A DNA stretch of 64,000 nucleotides from Nocardiopsis metallicus (GCF_014201115.1 NZ_JACHDO010000001.1:1116001-1180000), one strand, 5' to 3'; shown: positions 9,807 to 18,807, counted from the stretch's first letter. The notes: generated by a model from the sequence alone, not told the origin. Made by a program: numbers and translations.

Positions 9807-10003
9807 GGTGTGACCTTTCGACGGTGTGACGGCGCCCCGAGGCTATCGGTCTCCGACAGGGCCGCAGCCGCCCAGGTCCGGCTGACTCCGCGGCAGGCCC
9901 CTGACCGGCAAACGCCAGGGCGCCGGATGTTCCGTAATCTCGGCAGAACCAACCGGGCGCGGGCGGCTTCTCAACACCGACGGGCGCCGGGAGGGCATGT
10001 TCG

Positions 10004-11203
10004 GTGAGAAAGGGCGCTGACGAGGTGGAAGATCGGTGGGACCTGGTAACGGGGCCCGGTGACGGCGAGATCGTGCGCGTCCGGCTCGACGACGGTCAGG
10101 AGGCCGAGGTGTCGCCCCCGATGATGGCCGCCGTGGCACGGGCCCGCCCTCAGGAGAACCGCCCGGACCCGTTCTCACTGGACCCCGGGGTGCCGGAGAA
10201 GACCGTCTCCGATCTGGTCGCCGGCGGACTGGCCGGGTACGACGAGGACTCCGGCGGCTGGTGCCTCACCGTGGTCGGGGCACAGTTGCGTTCCGCGCTG
10301 GTCCTGGACGCGCACCGGCACCACGCCGAACCCCGGGGCGTCAGCGTGCACCCCGAGCTCAGCGAGGACGACCGTGAACTCCTGGTCGAGGCCCTGAACT
10401 GGGAGGGCCGGGAACCGGAGCCGGTACAGCCCAGCGAACTCGCCCCCACGGATCCGGCCCCGAGATCGCCCACGGAGTCCGTCAGCGCCCTGGTGATCCT
10501 CCTGGGCACGGTGACCGGTGTGCTGTGTGTGGCGCTGATCAGCTCTTTCGAGGCCTTCGCCCTCCTCCTACTGCCCGGCCTGCTCCTGGGAGCGGGTGCT
10601 CTGTACAGCTTCCAACGCCAACGCGCCGCCCAGATCCAGGCGATCGCCGAGAACGACGAACCCGACGTCATCGAGGAACTCCAGGGGCACTTCGTCACCG
10701 GCGACATGCTGGACACCCCCGCCCGCTGGATGCTCGGCCGGGCCCAACGGGCCGCGGACGCCGTCCTCGACTCCGCGATCCACCAGCGCGGACTACTGCT
10801 CGACGAAGTACGCAACCGGGTCGTGCTCGCCGACGTCGAGTGGGCGGTGGCCCAGAGCCTGCTCCGCCAGTCCCGGGCCCGCGCCAGGATCGAGACCACG
10901 CCGCTGACCGGCGAACGCAGCCGCCAGGCGGCCGAACGGGCCCGCACCGCCCTGCACGAGGACGTCGCCGAGGTGGAGCGGCGGATCCGCACCCTGGAGG
11001 ACTACGCCCGCCGGGTGCGCGAGGCCGAACTGGAGGACCAGGACCGCCGCAGCGCCGCCGAGCTGGACGCCATCGCCGACAGCACCACCGAAGCCGGGGC
11101 CGCCCACCCGCACCAGGAGGATGCCCTCTCCCACTTGGTCCGGGCTCAGGAGCTGGCCCTGCGCGTGGCCGCTCTCAGCGACGACGCGCAGGGCTCCTCC
11201 TAG
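10004..11203 (+). CDS. Membrane protein with C-terminal coiled coil, unknown function
   Basis: A 399-residue protein. The first 140 residues are soluble and acidic, with a possible winged-helix-like segment (Val-Ser-Asp-Leu-Val-Ala-Gly-Gly-Leu). Two adjacent hydrophobic helices follow near residues 160-203 and form a hairpin in the membrane. The remaining 190 residues are charged and heptad-like (Arg-Gln-Ala-Ala-Glu-Arg-Ala-Arg, Val-Glu-Arg-Arg-Ile-Arg-Thr-Leu), which suggests a long cytoplasmic coiled coil. The GTG at 10004 is preceded by GGGAGG nine bases upstream. Its stop overlaps the stop of the convergent Rv3235-type gene in a shared CTAG. I do not recognise the family. Confidence 0.75.
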   Translation: MRKGADEVEDRWDLVTGPGDGEIVRVRLDDGQEAEVSPPMMAAVARARPQENRPDPFSLDPGVPEKTVSDLVAGGLAGYDEDSGGWCLTVVGAQLRSALVLDAHRHHAEPRGVSVHPELSEDDRELLVEALNWEGREPEPVQPSELAPTDPAPRSPTESVSALVILLGTVTGVLCVALISSFEAFALLLLPGLLLGAGALYSFQRQRAAQIQAIAENDEPDVIEELQGHFVTGDMLDTPARWMLGRAQRAADAVLDSAIHQRGLLLDEVRNRVVLADVEWAVAQSLLRQSRARARIETTPLTGERSRQAAERARTALHEDVAEVERRIRTLEDYARRVREAELEDQDRRSAAELDAIADSTTEAGAAHPHQEDALSHLVRAQELALRVAALSDDAQGSS

Positions 11204-11661
11204 CGGCGGTGGTCCGTTTCCAGGCGGGTGCAGATCCAGCGCTGTCCTTCGCGGCGCAGGCGGAAGGCGAAGGCGCGTGCGCGGTGGTCGCAGCCGATGA
11301 CGGCGCTGGCCTCGACCCCGGCCGCGCCGAGCGGTTGGTGGAAGACCCGGCTCAGTCGGGGTGCGATGGCGCAGCTGACGGAGCCGCGCAGGCGGCGCAG
11401 TTCCTCGCGGACCGGGACGGTCACGTGCCGGTTGAGGACTTCGGGAGCGCGCCTGCCGACCAGGACCTCGGCGATCTGCTGGGCCAGGAGGCGCACGTGG
11501 GCGGGGGTGCGGTGGCCCGCCAGGGGTGAGGTCGCGCAGGGGCCGGAGGTCATGCCTCGCAGCGGGGTGCGGGCGGGGGTGCGTACCGGCTTCCAGGGGT
11601 TGGCGGTGGTGCGGGCGCAGACCGGGCGGGGGCAGGGGCGGCCGTGGCAGGGGTGGTTCAT
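11200..11661 (-). CDS. Rv3235-family protein (DUF6459)
   Basis: A 153-residue protein with a low-complexity Pro/Arg N-terminus and a conserved C-terminal domain. The domain carries Ala-Gln-Gln-Ile-Ala-Glu-Val-Leu-Val-Gly-Arg-Arg-Ala-Pro-Glu, then Leu-Arg-Arg-Leu and a strand pair ending Phe-Arg-Leu-Arg-Arg-Glu-Gly-Gln-Arg-Trp. This matches the actinobacterial Rv3235 family, often found near secA2-type genes and of unknown function. In this window it lies downstream of 12006-13553 on the same strand with a 344-bp gap, so it probably has its own promoter. The ATG at 11661 follows a GGAAGGGAT stretch. Confidence 0.75.
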   Translation of the reverse strand: MNHPCHGRPCPRPVCARTTANPWKPVRTPARTPLRGMTSGPCATSPLAGHRTPAHVRLLAQQIAEVLVGRRAPEVLNRHVTVPVREELRRLRGSVSCAIAPRLSRVFHQPLGAAGVEASAVIGCDHRARAFAFRLRREGQRWICTRLETDHRR

Positions 11662-12005
11662 GGACAGATCCCTTCCGGGGAGGAACGAAACCCTGATGCC
11701 CTACATAGAGCGAGCAATCGCCGTCTGGTGCCACCTGGCATTCCAGGTTTCGGTGGTTTCTTTTCGCACTGGCCCCGCCAAACCCTGACAGACCACACAA
11801 GTCACCCGTCTCCGCCTGTACGCAGGTCGTGAGCTTCGCGGCGGCGGTGCGGGCCGGGACCCGGTACCTGCCCCGGTTGGGCAACACCGCGGTGTGAGCG
11901 GGCCCCGCCCCCGATGGCGCAGCGGCTCGCCCCACTCCCAGCCTGGTAACGCCTGGTCACCCGGTAGTGGCGAGTGCGGCCGGGGCAGACGACAGCGGGG
12001 TGCGC
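11662..12005. other. 344-bp intergenic stretch, nothing identified
   Basis: No coding region, hairpin or operator that I can support. It should contain the promoter of the Rv3235-type gene, which is read leftwards. A somewhat AT-richer patch near 11740-11775 is the most likely place. Confidence 0.4.
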
Positions 12006-13553
12006 TCAGGACCCCGCCCCCACCGTGCTGAACCTGGCGCGGCGGGCGGCTCGGGCGGCGTCCGGGCCCACAGCGCCGAGGGCGATCGCGGTCAGTACTC
12101 CATCGGCCGCCGGGTGTCCCGAGCGCCACATCAGCCCCGTGACCGCCTCCGGGTCCCGCCAGACCCGGGTGTCGGCGGGTAGGGGAGTGCCTAGCTCCAC
12201 CCGCAGGGCGTAGGTGTCCAGCAGGACCACCACCAGTTGCTCCAGCCGGACTCGGCCGGGGTCGTGGCGGGCGTGCGCGATCCACCCGCCCAGTACGGGG
12301 TGGTCGCGGTAGGCCGCGAACACCGGGCCGAGCTCCTCCTCCAGGCCGTGGAACAGGCGGAAGACGTCCACCCGCTGGCGCCAGGAACCGAGTTCGGCAC
12401 AGACCTCCAGCAGCTCACGGGCTGCGGGCCGCACCCCGCGCTCGGTCATCCACTGCCGTCCGATCACCTGCGCGTCCACCGGCCGCCCCTCCCAGAGCTG
12501 GAAGAGCAGTTCCCGCGCGCTCATCTCCGTGGTCGGGGGGTAACCGGGCAGGGCGATCCCCCAGCGCCGCCACCGGTGTGCCATGCCCTGGTCGCCCAGG
12601 GGGGTGATCCGCAGACCCGCACCGGGGAGGGACTCGATCGCGCCCAGGCCTACCAGGGTCCGCACCGCCGCCGAGACCTCCTCCTCCGGGCACATCCCCT
12701 CCTGCCCCCGTTCTCTCCGGCCGGGCCAGGGGGCGAGCACCTCCACCAGGTCGGCGACGATCCACACCCCGCCGGAGGTGAAGAGCTCGCCGAGCACCCG
12801 TAGCCCCAGCGTGCCGTGCCCAGAGACCATGGTGGGCAGCGCTTCGGCCCAGGAACGCACGACGCGGACGTCGTCGTCCCAGCCGCCCACGGCTGGTCCC
12901 GGGCGGACCCCGGTGTAGGTGGTGCGCAGGAACCCGGCGCGCAGCGCGGTCTCGAACAGGTACGGGACCTCCTCCGGGGCCAGCCCCAGGTGCGCGGCGG
13001 CCTCGTCCAGGGCGTGCTCGGTGAGCGTTTCGTGCTCCGCCTCCCCGTCCAGCGGCAGGCCCTCGCCGACCCACGAGGCCAGGCGCAGCGCCCGTCCCAG
13101 GACCGGGCAGGCGCGGGCGGCGGGGGCCGACCGCTCGGCCGGGGCGAGGTGGACCCGGGGCAGGTCCTCCGGCTCCCAGAGATGCCCCCACCACGGGGAC
13201 TCCCGGTGCTCCGGCGGCCAGGGCGCCTGGTCACGGGGGAGCACCTCGGCCGCGGCCACGGCGGCGCGCAGGACGCGCGGGCTCTCGGCCGGGCCCAGCA
13301 GGCCCCGGGCCACGAGGTAGTCGCACCAGGTCAGCCAGGTCTCTCGGAAATCCTCCGGTACCGCTCCCTCGGCGGACAGGGTGAGCGTGACCCGGGTTAC
13401 GTCGTCCCGGTCCCAGTCCCCGGGGTCGGCGCGCACGGCCCCGTGCGCGGTGAGCACGCGGGTGAGGAAACGCGGATCGGCGGTACGCGGCGGACGGGCG
13501 TTACGGGCCCATTCGAGGCAGGAACGGACGGCTTCGGAAACGGAAACGGTCAT
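12006..13553 (-). CDS. Uncharacterised protein distantly related to 1954-3342 and 7432-8829
   Basis: A 515-residue soluble protein of unknown function. The segment Leu-Arg-Leu-Ala-Ser-Trp-Val-Gly-Glu-Gly followed by an acidic helix and Leu-Gly-Leu matches the Leu-Ala-Arg-Trp module of the two paralogues upstream in the window. Outside it the similarity is weak. A second copy of a winged-helix-like unit may be present around residues 250-330 (Leu-Gly-Glu-Leu-Phe-Thr-Ser-Gly-Gly-Val-Trp). Tryptophan content is high. No enzyme motif, export signal or membrane segment is seen. The ATG at 13553 was chosen as the first in-frame start after a purine-rich stretch. Confidence 0.75.
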   Translation of the reverse strand: MTVSVSEAVRSCLEWARNARPPRTADPRFLTRVLTAHGAVRADPGDWDRDDVTRVTLTLSAEGAVPEDFRETWLTWCDYLVARGLLGPAESPRVLRAAVAAAEVLPRDQAPWPPEHRESPWWGHLWEPEDLPRVHLAPAERSAPAARACPVLGRALRLASWVGEGLPLDGEAEHETLTEHALDEAAAHLGLAPEEVPYLFETALRAGFLRTTYTGVRPGPAVGGWDDDVRVVRSWAEALPTMVSGHGTLGLRVLGELFTSGGVWIVADLVEVLAPWPGRRERGQEGMCPEEEVSAAVRTLVGLGAIESLPGAGLRITPLGDQGMAHRWRRWGIALPGYPPTTEMSARELLFQLWEGRPVDAQVIGRQWMTERGVRPAARELLEVCAELGSWRQRVDVFRLFHGLEEELGPVFAAYRDHPVLGGWIAHARHDPGRVRLEQLVVVLLDTYALRVELGTPLPADTRVWRDPEAVTGLMWRSGHPAADGVLTAIALGAVGPDAARAARRARFSTVGAGS

Positions 13554-13772
13554 GGCGTCCTCGCTTGTCTCCCGGGGGGCGGGGCGGCCGCGCCCCCTCG
13601 CACCATCGACGGGGACGCGGCCGCGAAACCATCATCGGAGAATTCGCGATTTTCTGCCGGGGGCCTGTGGACAACTCACGTTTTCGCAGTTCGGAGAGGA
13701 AAAGGTGAATTCGGGAGGGGTATGAGGGAAACCCGCTGGAAAGCCCGGGCGCCGGGTTGGTTGAATACGGCC

Positions 13773-14285
13773 ATGATGATTCGAACCGCCCTCCCCGCCG
13801 AGCGGGAGACCGTCGGCGAGCTCCGGGTCCTGGCCTACAACGCCCAGGGGCTGCTGGACGCCAGCCCTTCGTACGCCGACACCCTGCGCGACCTCGGCTG
13901 GCAGGGCCGTGACGAGGTCCTGGTGGCCGTGGCGGACGAACGGGTGGTCGGCACGGTCGTGTTCGTGCCCTGGGGGCCGCACTGCGAGGTCGCCCGAGGC
14001 CCGGACGAGGCGGAGGTCCGGGCCTTCGCCGTCGACCCCTCGGCCCAGCGGCGCGGGGTCGGCGCGGCGCTCGTGCGCGCCGTGGTGGAACAGGCCGAGG
14101 GGGAGGGCGTCAGCCGTCTGGTGCTGTGCACGCGGACGGTGATGACCGGAGCGCAGCGCCTGTACGAGGCCCACGGGTTCGTGCGCCTGCCCGAACGCGA
14201 CTGGGAGCCGGTACCCGGCGTCGACCTGCTCGCCTACGGGCTGGTCCTCAAGGACCGACCGGCCCTCTTGGAACCTGCGAGTTGA
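13773..14285 (+). CDS. GNAT-family N-acetyltransferase
   Basis: A 170-residue acetyltransferase of the GNAT fold, transferring an acetyl group from acetyl-CoA to an unidentified amine. Motif A, which binds the CoA pyrophosphate, is Val-Asp-Pro-Ser-Ala-Gln-Arg-Arg-Gly-Val-Gly-Ala-Ala-Leu near residues 88-101. The C-terminal Leu-Tyr-Glu-Ala-His-Gly-Phe is the usual motif B end. The open frame extends far upstream, but only the ATG at 13773 (or the next codon, also ATG) gives a normal family length. The stop overlaps the TTG start of the amidase gene, so the pair is translationally coupled. Confidence 0.88.
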   Translation: MMIRTALPAERETVGELRVLAYNAQGLLDASPSYADTLRDLGWQGRDEVLVAVADERVVGTVVFVPWGPHCEVARGPDEAEVRAFAVDPSAQRRGVGAALVRAVVEQAEGEGVSRLVLCTRTVMTGAQRLYEAHGFVRLPERDWEPVPGVDLLAYGLVLKDRPALLEPAS

Positions 14286-15724
14286 AACAACACGAGTACG
14301 CGGACCTGGACGCGACCGCACTGGCGGCGGCCCTGTGCTCGGGCGAGGTGAGCCTGGACGAGGTCGAGACGGTGGCCCGGGAGTGCCTGGCCAAGGCCGA
14401 CGCCGACCTCAACGCGCTCACCCGGCCGCCCTTCGAACCCGGTCTGTCCCACGATCCCGAAGGCCCGCTCGCCGGGGTTCCCTTCGTGGTCAAGGACAGC
14501 GGTCCCGTGGCCAAGGGGGTGCCCTTCAGCCTCGGCAGCCGTGCCCTGCGCGGGGCGGTGGCCGCCGCTGACCAGGACGTGATGGCCAGGTTTCGGGCGG
14601 CCGGACTGGTGGCGCTGGGGCAGAGCACCGCCCCGGAGCTGGGGCTGAGCTTCGCCACGGAGTCCCTGGCACACGGCACCACCCGCAACCCCTGGGACCC
14701 CGCTCGCGGGGTCGGCGGCTCCAGCGGGGGAGCCGCGGCCCTGGTCGCCGCGGGTGCGGTGCCCTTCGCGCACGGCAACGACGGCGGGGGCTCCATCCGG
14801 GTCCCCGCCTCGGCCTGCGGGGTGGTGGGGCTCAAACCCAGCCGGGGCCGGGTGCCCTGCGGGCCGCTGGTGGGGGAGGCGGCCTTCGGGCTGGTGTGCG
14901 AGTTCGGCCTGACCCGCACCGTCCGTGACGCCGCGCTCCTGCTCGACCTCGTGGGCGCCCCGCCGGTCGGCGAGAAACACGTGGCACCGCCACCGCCCGG
15001 CGGTTCCCACACCGCGGCCCTGCGCACGGACCCCGGGCGGCTGCGGATCGCGGTGAGCACCCGCCCCTGGGCGCCGGCCGAGGTGGATCCCCAGGTCGCC
15101 GAGGCCGCGCGGGACGCGGGCCGGGTCCTGGAGTGGATCGGGCACACGGTCACCGAGGACGCTCCGGCCCTGACCGCCGAGGACGTGGTGGAGGCTTCGG
15201 TGCTCGCCGTCGTCTCCACCGTCGCCGCGCTCTCCGAGGGGCCGTACCCGGCCGACCCCGCCCGGATGGAGGCCGTCCCGGCGCGCCTGCTCACCGAGGC
15301 CCGGGGGTACGGCGCCCTGGACGTGATGGCCTGCCTCCAGGCCCAGCACCGGGTCACCCGGTCGGTGGGGCGGTTTTTCCAGGAGCACAGCTCTCAGCGG
15401 CACTGTTTCCAGGGCTGCGACCTGCTGCTCACCCCCACGGCGGCGGGGCTGCCCGTCCCGCACGGGACCCTCGACCACGGCGCCGACCACACGGTGCGCT
15501 CCTGGCTGCGTCGCATCTACGCCCACGGTCCCTTCACCGCGCCGTTCAACGTCTCCGGGAACCCGGCGGTCAGCCTGCCGTTGGCCCAGAGCCGGGAAGG
15601 GCTGCCGATCGGGGTGCCGCTCGTGGCCGCCCACGGGCGCGAGGACCTGCTGCTGGCGGTCGCCGCGCAGCTGGAGGAGGCCGTGCCCTGGCGGGACCGT
15701 CGGCCTCCGATGTCGGTCGGCTGA
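14282..15724 (+). CDS. Amidase-signature family hydrolase
   Basis: About 480 residues of the amidase signature family, which hydrolyses carboxamide bonds. The Ser-cisSer-Lys triad is visible: Lys71 in Val-Val-Lys-Asp-Ser, Ser148 in Gly-Gly-Ser-Ser-Gly-Gly and nucleophile Ser171 in Gly-Gly-Gly-Ser-Ile-Arg. The usual Gly-Thr-Asp-Thr-Gly-Gly-Ser is here Gly-Asn-Asp-Gly-Gly-Gly-Ser, a small deviation before the nucleophile. I place the start at TTG 14282, overlapping the stop of the acetyltransferase gene; the frame is open further upstream but lies inside that gene. The substrate is unknown. Pairing with a GNAT gene suggests processing of a small amide but does not prove it. Confidence 0.85.
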   Translation: MKQHEYADLDATALAAALCSGEVSLDEVETVARECLAKADADLNALTRPPFEPGLSHDPEGPLAGVPFVVKDSGPVAKGVPFSLGSRALRGAVAAADQDVMARFRAAGLVALGQSTAPELGLSFATESLAHGTTRNPWDPARGVGGSSGGAAALVAAGAVPFAHGNDGGGSIRVPASACGVVGLKPSRGRVPCGPLVGEAAFGLVCEFGLTRTVRDAALLLDLVGAPPVGEKHVAPPPPGGSHTAALRTDPGRLRIAVSTRPWAPAEVDPQVAEAARDAGRVLEWIGHTVTEDAPALTAEDVVEASVLAVVSTVAALSEGPYPADPARMEAVPARLLTEARGYGALDVMACLQAQHRVTRSVGRFFQEHSSQRHCFQGCDLLLTPTAAGLPVPHGTLDHGADHTVRSWLRRIYAHGPFTAPFNVSGNPAVSLPLAQSREGLPIGVPLVAAHGREDLLLAVAAQLEEAVPWRDRRPPMSVG

Positions 15725-15749
15725 GCGGCCCACAGGGGTCCCTAGCCGA

Positions 15750-15764
15750 CCAACGCCGTGTTGG
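15750..15764. promoter_or_regulatory. Candidate operator upstream of tetR
   Basis: An imperfect palindrome with CCAAC / GTTGG arms separated by five bases, about 60 bp before the TetR-family start. TetR proteins commonly bind such a site over their own promoter. This is only a candidate because the arms are short. Confidence 0.3.
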
Positions 15765-15822
15765 CATACGTTCCGATCTGGGGCAAGCTGGGGTCGTAGG
15801 CACACGAGGGCTGTGGGGGCTC

Positions 15823-16467
15823 ATGACGGATGGATCGGGTATGACGGCGCCGCTGGAATCGAGCTCGGGGACCAGCGGAAGCCTTCGGGCCGCACAGCGG
15901 ATGCTCCAGCTGCAGAACAGCCTGGTGGAGCTGCTGCGGACCAAGCCCTTCAGCCAGATCACCTACAAGGAGATCACCGAGGGCGTCGACATCGACCGGT
16001 CCACCGTCTACCGCTACTACAACCACAAGAACCAGGTGCTCCAGGCCGCCGTGGACGTGCGGCTGACCGCGTTCTCCTCCCAGGTGGATCTCACGTTCGG
16101 CCGGATGGAGTCCATCGACGGCTACATGGGCCGCCTGGTGGACGCCTGGATCGGCCTGTGGCTGGAGTCGGGCGGGCTGCTCGCGGCCGCCTCGGGCCTG
16201 GGCGCGGAGCCGGGGCCGCAGCGCCAGTGGTGGCGGGAACGGATCGAACCGTGGATCGAGGCGGTCCGCGAGGCGATCGAGGTGGCCCGCTTCGTGGAGG
16301 AACTGCCCAAGGACGGCCGCCCGGCGCTGCCCCTGGCCGAGATGACGGTGGGCCTTTGCCTGTCGACCTTCAACACCGAGCTGACCGTCCAGCACACCGA
16401 GGAGCACCGCACGATGGTTCGGGACCTGTTGCTCGACGCGATCCTGCGCACCATGGGCCGCAAGTGA
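15823..16467 (+). CDS. TetR-family transcriptional regulator
   Basis: A 214-residue regulator. The helix-turn-helix lies at residues about 46-66 (Ile-Thr-Tyr-Lys-Glu-Ile-Thr-Glu-Gly...Ser-Thr-Val-Tyr-Arg-Tyr-Tyr), typical of TetR N-termini. The C-terminal ligand domain carries Trp-rich helices (Trp-Ile-Gly-Leu-Trp-Leu, Gln-Trp-Trp-Arg-Glu-Arg). The first 20 residues are Ser/Thr-rich and probably disordered. The ATG at 15823 follows a GGGGG stretch. The target is unknown. The upstream amidase is the nearest candidate, and the palindrome at 15750-15764 suggests autoregulation. Confidence 0.88.
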   Translation: MTDGSGMTAPLESSSGTSGSLRAAQRMLQLQNSLVELLRTKPFSQITYKEITEGVDIDRSTVYRYYNHKNQVLQAAVDVRLTAFSSQVDLTFGRMESIDGYMGRLVDAWIGLWLESGGLLAAASGLGAEPGPQRQWWRERIEPWIEAVREAIEVARFVEELPKDGRPALPLAEMTVGLCLSTFNTELTVQHTEEHRTMVRDLLLDAILRTMGRK

Positions 16468-16515
16468 CCCGAGGCCGCGGCCCCCTCGCGTAGGCCCGTT
16501 GGTGCGGAACGCGCC

Positions 16516-16743
16516 TCAGGCCCGCTGGCGCGCCACGTTGCCGAAGGAGCCGACGACCGCCCCCAGCGCGAACATGGAGGCCTCGTCCTCGTCCATGTGG
16601 ACGATCCCGGCCGGGATGCGCACACGATAGGGCCTGTCCTCGCTGGCCAGGATCTCCAGACCGTCGATGATCCCCTGCCCCTCCAGCATCAGCAGGGCCT
16701 CTCCGACCCTCCCGGTGCGGTCTCCCCGCGCCCATATCGACAT
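16516..16743 (-). CDS. Small uncharacterised protein (75 aa)
   Basis: A 75-residue protein with a regular alternation of charged and hydrophobic residues, one Met-Asp-Glu-Asp-Glu-Ala acidic patch and a small Gly/Ala/Val C-terminal helix. The frame has third-position GC bias and a clean ATG, and it is convergent with tetR. I do not recognise it. It could be a conserved actinobacterial small protein of beta-strand type. No metal or catalytic motif is seen. Confidence 0.6.
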   Translation of the reverse strand: MSIWARGDRTGRVGEALLMLEGQGIIDGLEILASEDRPYRVRIPAGIVHMDEDEASMFALGAVVGSFGNVARQRA

Positions 16744-17055
16744 GCGTTCACCCTAACGTTCGGCCCGGGGCCGAAAGCGGAGTCGGCCTGAAACAGGGGG
16801 ACGCGAAACGGGGTTCCGGGAGGTTCCGCGGCAAAGCGAAACCGACCTGGAATTCCTGGTCCGCAGCACCCTGGCTTCCCCTGTTGGGATAGGGGACTGC
16901 GTTCCAGTGATACCACCGGCGGTGCAGTTGCACGTGCATGTTCACGTGTAGATGGCCGAAAGCGGCCACCAGCCCGGGATTCTGGGCGGTAGCCGGTGCG
17001 GTGGAGCACGGTTCCGGGTACGGGTCTTAGGCCGTTCCGGGACTGCCCGAGCCGC
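16744..17055. other. 312-bp intergenic stretch
   Basis: No gene is supported. It must hold the promoter for the small gene ending at 16516. A perfect 10-bp palindrome TGCACGTGCA lies at 16929-16938, followed at once by a second CACGTG-containing sequence. It is a possible regulator site with no known partner. Confidence 0.4.
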
Positions 17056-18807
17056 TCAGGGGCTGAGAACGGTCATCTCGTCGCCGTGGGCGTCCAGGGC
17101 GGTGAGCACGACCTCCTCGACGGGAGGGGAGTCCGAGCGCGGACCGCTCACCGCCAGGAAGCCGCTGCCGTCCTCGCCGCTGCCCTCGACACCGCCGACC
17201 GCCGTGATCGTGTCGACCTCGCGTGAGGCGGCGGCCAGGTAGTGCCACCGGCCGTCGGCGTCCTGCCACCAGGTGCCCGCGGCCACCTGGCGGTTGAGGT
17301 TGCTGCAGTCCCAGCCGCCCTCGCGCTCCCCGGCCACGATGGTCTCGGTGCCGTCATCGGTCTGCGCGACCAGCACCGCGCGAGCCAGGCCGCCGCCGTC
17401 GTGCGCACCGAACCTGACGCACGCCCATCGCCCCTCTCCGCCACCGGGCAGCTCCTGGACGGCGAACTCCCAGGCCGTGGCGGTGCGCACCGGACCCTCG
17501 GGTGGTGCCCCGGCGCAGGCCAGCTCACCCCACAGATCGAAACCCTGCTCCGGGGCGAGCACCTCGTGCGGCCCCAACCGGCGGATCTCGGCGGGCGGGG
17601 GCGGCATGTACCCCAAGTGGGCGGTGTCCAACCCGCCCAGGTCGATCGCCGTGTACGGCTCTCCGTGCGCCACCTCGGGGGCGCGCAGCCGCAGGACCGG
17701 GCCCACACCGCAGTGCTCGCCGGTGGGCAGCGCCTCGGTCACCCCGTCCTCGTGGCCGACCTCGGACCAATCGGCCCCGGCCTGCCCGAGCGGTGCGGTG
17801 TCGGCCTCGCTCACCCACGGCGGCAGCAGGTAGTGGGTGCCCGCGTCGGTGTCGGCCAGCCGCAGGGCGGGCCAGTTGGCCACCCCGTTGCCGGGTTCGG
17901 CGAACACCTCGACCAGCTCCTCGCCGCCCTCACGGGTGTAGCGGGCCACCCGGGGGCCGTCGTGCAGCAGCACCACGTCCCGGTCGGCGACCTCACCGGC
18001 GAACAGCAGCGCGGGCCCGCTGGGTGCGCGGCCCGGGACGTGGCCCTCCTGCTCGGTCCAGGCGGCCAGGGAACGCCGGACCAGGGCGTCGTCCCCGACC
18101 GCCTCGCCCCGCGGGTGCCAGGCGGTCAGGTCCAGGCGGAAGCTCTCCCGCCAGGAGTCCGGGGCCACCGCCCCGGCCAGCCGGGGCGGTGGAGCGGTGA
18201 AGGTGGTGACGCCCGTCCCGCCACTGGTACCGGCCCCGGTCAACCCCAGGGCGGCCACCGCCAGCACCAGGACACCCGCCGCGGCGACCAGGCCGCGGCG
18301 GTGCATCAGCGAACCCCGGCCGCTGACCCGAACCACCGTCGGGTCGGGCAGGCGCAGGGTGGCCGGAACCTCCCGGGCCCGCTCCACGGCGGTCGCAGCC
18401 TCACGGACCCCCACCGAGGCGAGCAGTGCGGTCGCGGCCTGGGCGTCCAGGGATTCCATCCGCATCAGGGCGTAGGCCGCGCGGGCGGGGGAGTCCAGAC
18501 CCTCCAGAGCCTCCAGCGCGCGGACCTCGCCGCCGGTTCCGTCCACCGGGGAGACCCGCATCCCCGCCTGACCGCGCGGGTGCCAGCTCCGGGGGAAGAG
18601 CGAGCGGCGCAGCACCCGGCGGCGGACCCTCGCGTACTCGTGGGGGCGGGGGTGGCGGCGTCCGCGCGGAAGCGCCCCGGTCACCAGCCGGTGCGCGTCC
18701 TCCAGCAGACCGGGGGAGTTCCGGTGGCCGGAGAGCGTGACCAGGGCGAGCAGGACCAGGTTCCGGTACGGGTTGGGCGAAAGGCGTTGCTCCAGGGGGC
18801 CGGGCAT
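17056..18807 (-). CDS. Single-pass membrane protein with sigma-region-4-like cytoplasmic domain
   Basis: A 583-residue protein. Residues about 95-145 (Ser-Pro-Ala-Arg-Ala-Ala-Tyr-Ala-Leu-Met-Arg-Met-Glu, then Ala-Ala-Thr-Ala-Leu-Leu) resemble the region-4 helix-turn-helix of ECF sigma factors, without a region 2. A single membrane helix follows at about 172-191. The remaining 390 residues would be extracellular and contain several Cys (for example in Glu-His-Cys-Gly-Val, Leu-Ala-Cys-Ala-Gly and Trp-Asp-Cys-Ser-Asn). The arrangement (inside DNA-binding-like domain, one span, large outside domain) suggests a one-piece surface sensor, but the family is not one I can name. The start is ATG 18807 with no clear partner gene. 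Confidence 0.75.
   Translation of the reverse strand: MPGPLEQRLSPNPYRNLVLLALVTLSGHRNSPGLLEDAHRLVTGALPRGRRHPRPHEYARVRRRVLRRSLFPRSWHPRGQAGMRVSPVDGTGGEVRALEALEGLDSPARAAYALMRMESLDAQAATALLASVGVREAATAVERAREVPATLRLPDPTVVRVSGRGSLMHRRGLVAAAGVLVLAVAALGLTGAGTSGGTGVTTFTAPPPRLAGAVAPDSWRESFRLDLTAWHPRGEAVGDDALVRRSLAAWTEQEGHVPGRAPSGPALLFAGEVADRDVVLLHDGPRVARYTREGGEELVEVFAEPGNGVANWPALRLADTDAGTHYLLPPWVSEADTAPLGQAGADWSEVGHEDGVTEALPTGEHCGVGPVLRLRAPEVAHGEPYTAIDLGGLDTAHLGYMPPPPAEIRRLGPHEVLAPEQGFDLWGELACAGAPPEGPVRTATAWEFAVQELPGGGEGRWACVRFGAHDGGGLARAVLVAQTDDGTETIVAGEREGGWDCSNLNRQVAAGTWWQDADGRWHYLAAASREVDTITAVGGVEGSGEDGSGFLAVSGPRSDSPPVEEVVLTALDAHGDEMTVLSP

Noticed and set aside
16929..16938. TGCACGTGCA as a regulator site
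   Set aside because: Short palindromes occur by chance in GC-rich DNA, and no second copy near a promoter was found.
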